Assembly (NCBI GenBank): GCA_027422505.1
Contig: JAPQWV010000480.1
Span: 186,001-250,000, forward strand
DNA: 64,000 nt
Direction: 5' to 3'
Source of the DNA: Craterostigma plantagineum
Lineage: Eukaryota > Streptophyta > Magnoliopsida > Lamiales > Linderniaceae
A model generated the notes under the pieces. It worked only from the letters and a program-made list of their open reading frames with translations, was not told where the DNA came from and ran no database searches. Made by a program: the position numbers and the translations under genes. Below, one piece after another: positions 57,199-64,000 of the stretch (positions within the stretch are counted from its first letter, which is position 1; every line of letters starts with the position of its first letter).

Positions 57199-59793
57199 TG
57201 TGGCGCCCCGCCATCTACTACCCTTAACTTACACTAACTGACGTGACTATAGAAATATAAATATATTACATACAAAATACCGATATAATTTTTCGATGTT
57301 TACAAAGCTCACCACACACTACTATTTTACAATACAAACATTATTCGAATGGTTTACATACAATACAAACATATTTTACAAAGCACAGCGTAATTTACAT
57401 AACACCCACCACACAGGTCGCATCCATGTACACACCACCTCAAAAGTCACCGGAAGTTCCAGAAGGACCAGCCTCGCCTTTCACAGGTTCACGTACTGTG
57501 TTCACTGCGTCTACAAACATAATAACATGGGATGAGCTATAAAGCTCAGTAAGTGGAAATATGCATGTATGCACGTGTCAACTAGCAAAGGCATCCGTGC
57601 CAGTGCTTTCTAATACTCACATACTCATATCATTCTTATTTCTTTCTCATTTCTTTTCCATTTGTATCTGGGCCCATAGCTAACTTACTACACGCACCAC
57701 CATAACATGAGCTCAAATCCTATACGAATAAAAAATACGATAGTTGACCCACTCTGGCTAGGACAAAACTAGGATTTATCTCCAGTTTTTCCATTCACCA
57801 GGTCGCCCCTCTATCTGGCCATCGTCCTTTTTCATTGCGGTTGCCTTTCCTGGCACTCTGGCTTACGCCATGTGTTTCGTCCAGGTGACCCTCGTCCGCT
57901 ACCTAAATAATTAGGTACATATATTCGACGGTTTACCCCCGTCATGGTGCCTTTGTAGAAGTAGCTATACTATGACTCTTCATGAGTCTACATCAAATAC
58001 TAATGTCTTCAAACATATTTTGTTTTCAAGACGATCACATACTGTGCATACTCATACTTCTAATCCTCACATCATTCATGTATGCACATGCTCATGTCAC
58101 ATAATAATGCAATAAATGTTTACTATGCATAAGCATATCGAAACATTTCATTTCATCAATCCTCACCACATATTTGCATCAAAGCACATAGTCACGTATA
58201 ACAAATACATATAACACAAATTATGTGTTGTAGGTGAGATTCCCACTTACTTGACGTCCGTAGAATACTAGAAACCTGCCTTGGTAATTTCCCTAAGTCC
58301 CGACCTTAGGCATAAAATATTGGTGTCAGCATACTATTTTAGTTAATTGCTTAAGTATGCTAAATCTCTAAGTTAGGAACTTATTTTGGTAATTCTAGTC
58401 GGGTTTGAAATTTCTCACATGACCCGTGAAACTCCTAAATTTATTAAGTCTGCTTCGCAAGTTCTAAGTTCTAAAAATGTTCTAATTCGCTAAGTAGAGT
58501 TTGCAAATTATTGGACCCGCGAATTGCTTGAATTCGCCAAACGTTGGACTCGTCGTCCTGGATTCGTGAAGTTCATGTGATTCCCCAACTCAATTCGCAA
58601 AGTCTAAAGCCCTTCACCTAATTCACAAAACATATGTACTCGCCAAGTTCTACTTTGATTGCCCACTTTGATTGCCTACTTTGATTGCCCACTTTGATTG
58701 CCCACTTTGCTTGCCCACTTTGATTGTCCACTTTGATTGCCCACTTTGATTGCCCACTTTGCTTGCCCACTTTGATTGCCCACTTTGCTTGCCCACTTTG
58801 ATTGCCCACTTTGCACACTCAATTTGCAAACTAATCATTTCACACTCTCATTTTGCAAACTCATTCAATTCACGAACACGCAAACACTGTTAATACCCAG
58901 AAACTTAAAACTTTCGATTAAAATTCATTTCTTTCAGAACACGATGAACATCTTAAAAACTTCAAAATATATTTAAACCCTTTAAATTAAAAATCTGTAT
59001 AAAACCTGAGTAAAATCTAACTTCTCATACTTAGAACATATTAAATCATAACATAAAACTTAAAGATTAAGGTAAGAAATTTATACCCCTTTCCAAGCTT
59101 AAGTTCAACCTCTACAGTTTGAGTTCTCCGTCTTCTCTCTAGATTTTTTTTTCTTATGATTGAATAAATGACTAATCTTACTTTTCCATTACTGCTTTAG
59201 ACAACAAAGGACAAAACCTAACGTTGATATTTACCTAATTCGATAAGCATTGTCTCCCACTTGTCTTTCCTACTTAATTATAATTAATTTATTATTATAA
59301 TATTTCCCAACTTCTACACTTTACACTTCCACACTTTGCACTTCCACACTTTGCACTTCCCAACTTCAAAGGTTCAAAGTTTGCACTTTGCACTTTGCAC
59401 TTTGCACTTTGCACTTTACAACTTCACGCATCCTTATAACTCACAAAGTTTGCACTTCCCAACTTCAAAGGTTCAAAGTTTGCACTTTGCACTTTGCACT
59501 TTGCACTTTACAACTTCACAACTTCACGCATCCTTATAACTCACAAAGTTTACTTCACATACTCAAACACTTCGCAAATCTTTTAACTCGCGAAGGCTAC
59601 CTCACATATTCATACTTCGCCACTTAAAATTGGCCCGTGAAAAATCTTTTTTTCACAATTCACGAATCTTCGTAATTCGCCAACTTCATAAATTTCACAT
59701 AAGCACATAATATATAAAAATATGCAGTCATATATTCACGTAATATGCATGCATATTTATTGGCCGGCTTACTTACGGGACCCGGGTATTACA
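57199..59793 (-). mobile_element. 5' LTR of the young Tekay-like element
   Basis: 2,595 bp with the same termini as the 3' LTR. It holds the promoter for the element. Main length difference is the larger 13-bp minisatellite at about 58,658-58,813. Confidence 0.95.
58658..58813. repeat. 13-bp minisatellite (twelve units) in the 5' LTR
   Basis: Twelve ATTGCCCACTTTG-type units against six in the 3' LTR. Internal CTTGCCC and ATTGTCC variants indicate that a block of units was duplicated. The minus-strand ORFs here (KWAIKVGKQSGQ-like) are repeat artefacts. Confidence 0.9.
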
Positions 59794-60057
59794 GTTCTTA
59801 CGTAGGTGAATATTGTGAGAAATTCTTGTAATAAGCATGACCTTTGTGCCCGTGAGATTATACTGAGTTTGTTGACTATATAGTGTTCTGTATAAAAGGA
59901 GAACGTCACTGTATTGCTCCAAATGATAATTTTTGTTTGTGTCCCAACTTAGAAAGGAGGATTTCTAAGAACTTCATATTCAAACTGATCAAATAGTTGA
60001 TTGAATACGTAGCTTACATAACCTTAATAGAGGCAGAAATACATCTGAAAACTAGGT

Positions 60058-60905
60058 TTTTTCTAATTGCCCTACATAATCTGTCGAATACCGGAATTCG
60101 AACAAAAAATACTTAAATTCTGAACAGAAATACTTGACTTATCATATAAAATACCGATCCACATAAAAAAATACTTTTGAAAGGTGGCAGGATACATTCC
60201 ACAATTGTTGTTTTAATCAACCATGTCAAGTGTTAAACACATTAATCACCAAAAACACGAAAAACTTATTTTTTCTACTTGCCCTACATAATATGTTGAA
60301 TACCCGAAGTCGAAGAAAAAATACTTAAAGTATGAACAAAAATACTTGATTTATCATATAAAATACCGATCCACATACAAAAAATACTTTTCAAAGGGGG
60401 GCGAGATACAATCCATAAAAATTGTTGCTATAATCAACCATATCAAATGTTAATGACATTAATTACCAAAAACATGAAAAACTAGTTTTTTTTCTACTTG
60501 CCGTACATAATATGACGAATACCTGAATTCGAACAGATAATACTTAAACTATGAACATAAATACTTGATTAATCATATATAATACCGATCCACATACAAA
60601 AAATACTTTTCGAAGGGGGCGAGATGCAATCCATAAAAATTGTTGCTATAATCAACCATATCAAGTGTTAATGCCATTAATCACCAAAAACATGAAAAAC
60701 TAGTTTTTTTCTACTTGCCCTACATAATATCGGGATACGTGAATTCGAAGAGAAAATACTTAAAGTATGAACTGAAATACTTGATTTATCTATAAAATAC
60801 CGATCCTCATACAAAAAATACTTTCCAAAGGGGGCGAGATACATTCCACAAAAATTATTATTTTAATCAACCATATCAAGTGTTAATGACATGAATCACC
60901 AAACC
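60058..60905. repeat. Four tandem ~215-bp units with AAATACTT motifs
   Basis: Units start at about 60,058, 60,269, 60,487 and 60,704 (each around TTTTCTACTTGCCCTACATA). Each holds five or six copies of the AAATACTT/AAATACCG motif and ends ATCAACCATATCAAGTGTTA. The copies differ by several substitutions and short indels. Confidence 0.9.
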
Positions 60906-61460
60906 ATCATTTTAGGCTTATATGACTCGACCCTATTCACAAGTATTTTATACATCATTATCAGTATTTCGGGCCTTAGTTTAGGTATTTTAGTCTCAAT
61001 TTAGGTATTTCATTGCTGAATTCAAGTATTTGACCTTGAATGAAAAGGAAGTTGCTCGAAAACTCATTTTATGTTGTTGATGAAGAGCAATGTCATTATT
61101 ATGTAAGATGTTGATTAAAAACCATCATTTTAGACTTAGATGGTTCAACCCTATTTGGAAGTATTTGATGTATAGATATTAGTATTTTCTACCTTAAATT
61201 AAGTTTTTGGTCTCGATTTAGGTAGTGTATTTCTAAATTCAAGTACTTGACCTTGTATGAATGTGAAGTTGCTAAAAAAACTCATTGTATGTAGTTGATG
61301 AAGAGCAATGACTTTATTATGTAGTACGTTGATTAAAAACCATCATTTTAGACTTAAATGACTCGACCCAATTGCAAGTACTTTATGTATAAATATCAGT
61401 ATTGTTTGCCTTAAATTAGGTATTTTTTGTCTCGATTAAGGTATTTTATTGTTGAACTTA
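60903..61460. repeat. Two and a half ~217-bp units with the motif reversed (AAGTATTT)
   Basis: Units start at about 60,903, 61,120 and 61,338 with AACCATCATTTTAG. Here the motif reads CAAGTATTT, CAGTATTT or TAGGTATTTT, opposite to the left half. The two halves have different spacer sequences, so the region is not one simple inverted repeat. It has no coding capacity. Confidence 0.9.
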
Positions 61461-61474
61461 AGTATTTGACCTGA

Positions 61475-62190
61475 TTCATTTTGACATGGTTTTGCCATAT
61501 GAATTTCCATTCCCAATACACTCAGGGTGGCAATTGAGTCAACAATGAACATGAAAACCACAGTAGGAAAGTGTATTTTGTGAAAATCCAAATGCGATAA
61601 GATAAGATGCCACAAAATAGACAAGTAAATGGAACTAATGAGTATCATAAATTACATCCTCAAGTGCAAATACAACAGAACAAAATTTGTACAAAGAAAA
61701 CGATCTATCAATCCTGAGATTCATTTTTCTTGTCACCATTGATCTCTCCTCCAACATCTCCCAGCTTCTGTTGGCTGAGCTTTCTTCCTGGCCTCCTTGG
61801 CCTTGAGTGCATGCAGCTTCGAGCGATGAGTATAATATGTGCCGCCAAGAAGCAAACGCATAATCAATATTCATTGTCAAAGAAAAACTCTTTGCTACGA
61901 TCAAGAACATGACAAGGTTTGAGGCGAGCACAAATAACGAATTTGTCCCGAAAACCACATAATTGATGAAAGCTCAAGTTCTCGTTATGACAGGGAATTC
62001 CACGAGAACCCATGCCACAAAGAAGACAATAAAGCAACATAGTCGAGAGAAGTAATAAAATTCACCGTGATAGCCCGAGAAAAGGAACACCTGAATCATA
62101 ACAAGCCTTGTGGCCTCGAAGGCAACAACATCCAATTCGATAATCGCACTCCATGTATTGAATTTCACCTCGCCGTCATCTCAATGGAGA
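61475..62190 (-). pseudogene. Sugar phosphate/phosphate translocator-like gene fragment
   Basis: The minus strand reads GEVKFNTWS, then VVAFEATRLVMIQ, VLVEFPVITR, VFGTNSLFVLASNLVMFLIV and SFSLTMNI. In a shifted frame it goes on to HRSKLHALKAKEARKKAQ and, in a third, to GDKKNESQD and a stop at 61,708. This is the C-terminal third of the plant TPT/nucleotide-sugar transporter group (At5g25400-like), Golgi or plastid membrane exchangers with ten membrane helices. About 30 codons after TMN (the KDWLLIAFSW part) are deleted, and frames are broken, so it is dead. The 3' untranslated-like DNA continues to about 61,475, where the AGTATTT array begins. It lies directly downstream of the LINE on the same strand. 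Confidence 0.75.
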
Positions 62191-64000
62191 TTGAGACCTA
62201 AGTGGCCCAGATCGAGGTTACATCTCCATTCAAAAGACACCAGAGGAGACGCATCATCAAGGCCTTGTTATCGGCCTCAATTGACCGTAGCCCTAGGCCT
62301 CCTTCCTCTCATGGTGCACAGATGTCCGCCCATGCAACCTTGGCCCTCTTCCCCTTCCAGAAAAAAGCTCTAAATCGGGCCTTGATCACACGGATCACCC
62401 CCTTGGGTAGTAGGAAGACCCCAACCCAATAAGTAGCGAGCAGAACAGACTTGAGAAGTTGTACCCGACCCGCACAAGATAGGGACAGATTAGTCCAAGA
62501 GCCCAGTCGTCGGTCTATCTTTCCGATGAGAGGTTCACAATCCGTTATCGTCAATCGTGAGCAAATCAAAGGGACCCCTAGATACCGAACTGGTAAGGAG
62601 CCCATCGGGAATCCCATAATAGCCATGAGCGCAGCTTTCATAGTTTCGGCACGCTTCGAAATGAACATCTCGCTTTTATCGACATTTGCCCTTAAACCGG
62701 ATAAGGCAGTAAAAAGATCAAGGCTTTCTTTAAAAATGCTAACCGAAGCGACATCCGCATGCGAGAATAGGAGGAGGTCGTCGGCGAAAGTAATCATGAA
62801 CGTAGTTGTATTTTCGCAGCGCCAATGGTAGCAAAAGCAGCCGCTCCGCCTGATACGCTCGACTAAAATGCCATGCAGCACTTCCATGACCAAAGTAAAT
62901 AGGTAAGGCGAGATCGGGTCCCTTTGACGTAGGCCTCACCTACCTTTGAAGAAACCTTCGGGCCTACCATTAATGTTAATAGAAAAGTGTTGGGTGGTCA
63001 GGCATGCACGAACCCAAGCCACAAAAGTCGGATGAAGGTTTAGCGCCTCTAGAATAGCCAGAATAAAGTCCCATTCGACTCGGTCGTAAGCTTCCGCAAG
63101 GTCAACTTTAAAGGTGACCCGTTCGGGCAGCCCCATGCTATTGTATCCATGGCATAGCTCCTATGCTAAGAGAATGTTATCTGATATACGCCGCCTGGGA
63201 TAAATGCCGTTTGGGTAGGGTGAACAAGTTTCCCTATGAAGTTCCGAATGCGATTAGCGAGGATCTTCGAGATGATCTTGTATAGCACGTTACAGTATGG
63301 GTCTGTAGTCCTTCGCCATTCTCGGGGTATTGCTCTTAGGGATTAGGGTGGAAGCGTTGAATTTATCTCCCCTAGTAGGAAGCCCGTGCGGAAGAATTCG
63401 TGAATGGCATGTATAACATCCGTGCCGATGATCTCCCAAGTGCGCTTGAAGAAAGCATCTGTGAAACCGTCGGGGCTGGGTGATTTACTATCGCCAATTG
63501 AGTGCAAGGCCTTAACTATTTCCCCTTCTGTGATCGGCTGTATCAACACATCAGCATCGGCCGAATCAAGCTTCCTTTCGAGAAAAGGCATGATGGCTGC
63601 CGAGGATGGAGTAGCCCGAATAGATTGTCCGAGGAGGTCCGTGTAGATCTCACTAGTTCTGCCCTAACTTGGCCATCTCCGTCTAATGTGTCGCCCACCT
63701 CATTTTCGAGAGAGAAAATGCGGTTGACAGCCCGCCGGGAGGCTACCTTCTTGAAGAAGAAAGCCGTGCATTTGTCCTCATCCTTAAGCCACGCCATCTT
63801 TGCTCGCTGGGCCAGGGCCGAATGTTCAAGTTCGATCGCTCTAGCATAGGCAAATCTGCAGCGCTTCTCTAGAATTAGTAGTTGAGCGTCCAGCGGATAG
63901 AGGATTGTAAGTTCCTGGGCCGTATCAAGGAACTGGCGCGCCTCTAGTACGTTACGATTTAGATCGCCCTTCTCCCACCGAAGATTCCGAAGTGTATGTT
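62191..64000 (-). pseudogene. L1-type LINE ORF2 (linker and reverse transcriptase), partial
   Basis: Minus-strand order: MAWLKDEDKCTAFFFKKVAS (linker between endonuclease and RT, 63.7 kb), ITEGEIVKALHSIGDSKSPS then PDGFTDAFFKRTW (63.5 kb), TFKVDLAEAYDRVEWDFI (63.1 kb), the catalytic FADD in ITFADDLLLFSHADV (62,778-62,789), VRYLGVPLICSRLT and VAWADICAP. A stop replaces the following codon, after which EEGGLGLRSIEADNKAL continues. Frame shifts lie near 62,900, 63,150 and 63,600. The upstream endonuclease would be beyond the window end. The 3' zinc-knuckle part is missing because the translocator fragment starts at about 62,190. Confidence 0.85.

Larger units (their letters stand above)
50015..59793 (-). 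mobile_element. Young Tekay-like Ty3/gypsy element, 9.8 kb, minus strand
   Basis: Two LTRs in the same orientation (50,015-52,538 and 57,199-59,793) differ by only a few substitutions plus length changes in homopolymers and a 13-bp minisatellite. The element is flanked by the 5-base target duplication GTTCT (50,010-50,014 and 59,794-59,798). PBS, polypurine tract, Gag, protease, reverse transcriptase, RNase H, integrase and a chromodomain-like tail are all present in the expected order. LTRs of about 2.5 kb and the domain set fit the Tekay/Del chromovirus lineage. Confidence 0.93.

Noticed and set aside
58618..58838. Minus-strand ORFs with KWAIKVGKQSGQ repeats
   Set aside because: They are produced by the 13-bp minisatellite of the LTR; frame and length vary with unit number.

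Overview
The window is plant nuclear DNA, most likely from a eudicot. It is AT-rich and repeat-dense, its genes have introns, and it carries angiosperm transposon lineages (Ty3/gypsy Tekay-like, Ty1/copia, CACTA, MULE, hAT MITE, tRNA-derived SINE, L1-type LINE). Host genes are few: an LSU-like (RESPONSE TO LOW SULFUR) gene near 21 kb, an unrecognised gene split by a retrotransposon near 50 kb, and a sugar-phosphate translocator-like pseudogene near 62 kb. The species cannot be named from the sequence.

Layout. 0-5 kb: a Ty1/copia LTR, a Tekay-like LTR remnant and a Ulp1-protease exon. 5-9.3 kb: AT-rich sequence without genes. 9.5-20.7 kb: the most unusual part, two adjacent Mutator-like (MULE) elements. 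The first holds a DEK_C-domain ORF and an eight-exon DUF1985-Ulp1 gene on the plus strand. The second holds a truncated DUF1985-Ulp1 gene and an internally deleted MURA transposase on the minus strand. Both are threaded with arrays of a short motif, GGGACCC or its reverse complement. 21-22 kb: LSU-like gene with a hAT-type MITE in its promoter. 22.4-26.2 kb: decayed CACTA element. 27.7 kb: SINE. 28-31.9 kb: copia gag, leader, PBS and LTR. 33-37.8 kb: decayed gypsy material, interrupted at 37,774 by a non-autonomous Tekay-like element that runs to about 43.4 kb. 43.4-48.4 kb: a long array of a different motif (GGTACTACA) with a 1.3-kb higher-order repeat, next to another Ulp1 exon. 50,015-59,793: a very young Tekay-like element with target-site duplication GTTCT, inserted in an ORF. 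60-61.5 kb: a third motif array (AGTATTT) in two opposed halves. 61.7-64 kb: translocator pseudogene and LINE ORF2.

How the parts may work together. Arabidopsis VANDAL MULEs encode DUF1985-type anti-silencing proteins (VANC) that act on short motifs forming tandem repeats in the noncoding DNA of their own element. The DUF1985 genes beside element-specific motif arrays here fit that arrangement. The window may therefore hold up to three separate protein/motif specificities (GGGACCC, GGTACTACA, AGTATTT). The gene and motif content is visible in the sequence; the anti-silencing role is inference.

The youngest retrotransposon has nearly identical LTRs but about eight frameshifts, mostly one-base changes in short homopolymer runs. 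This points to residual indel errors in the assembly, so frameshifts elsewhere should be read with caution.
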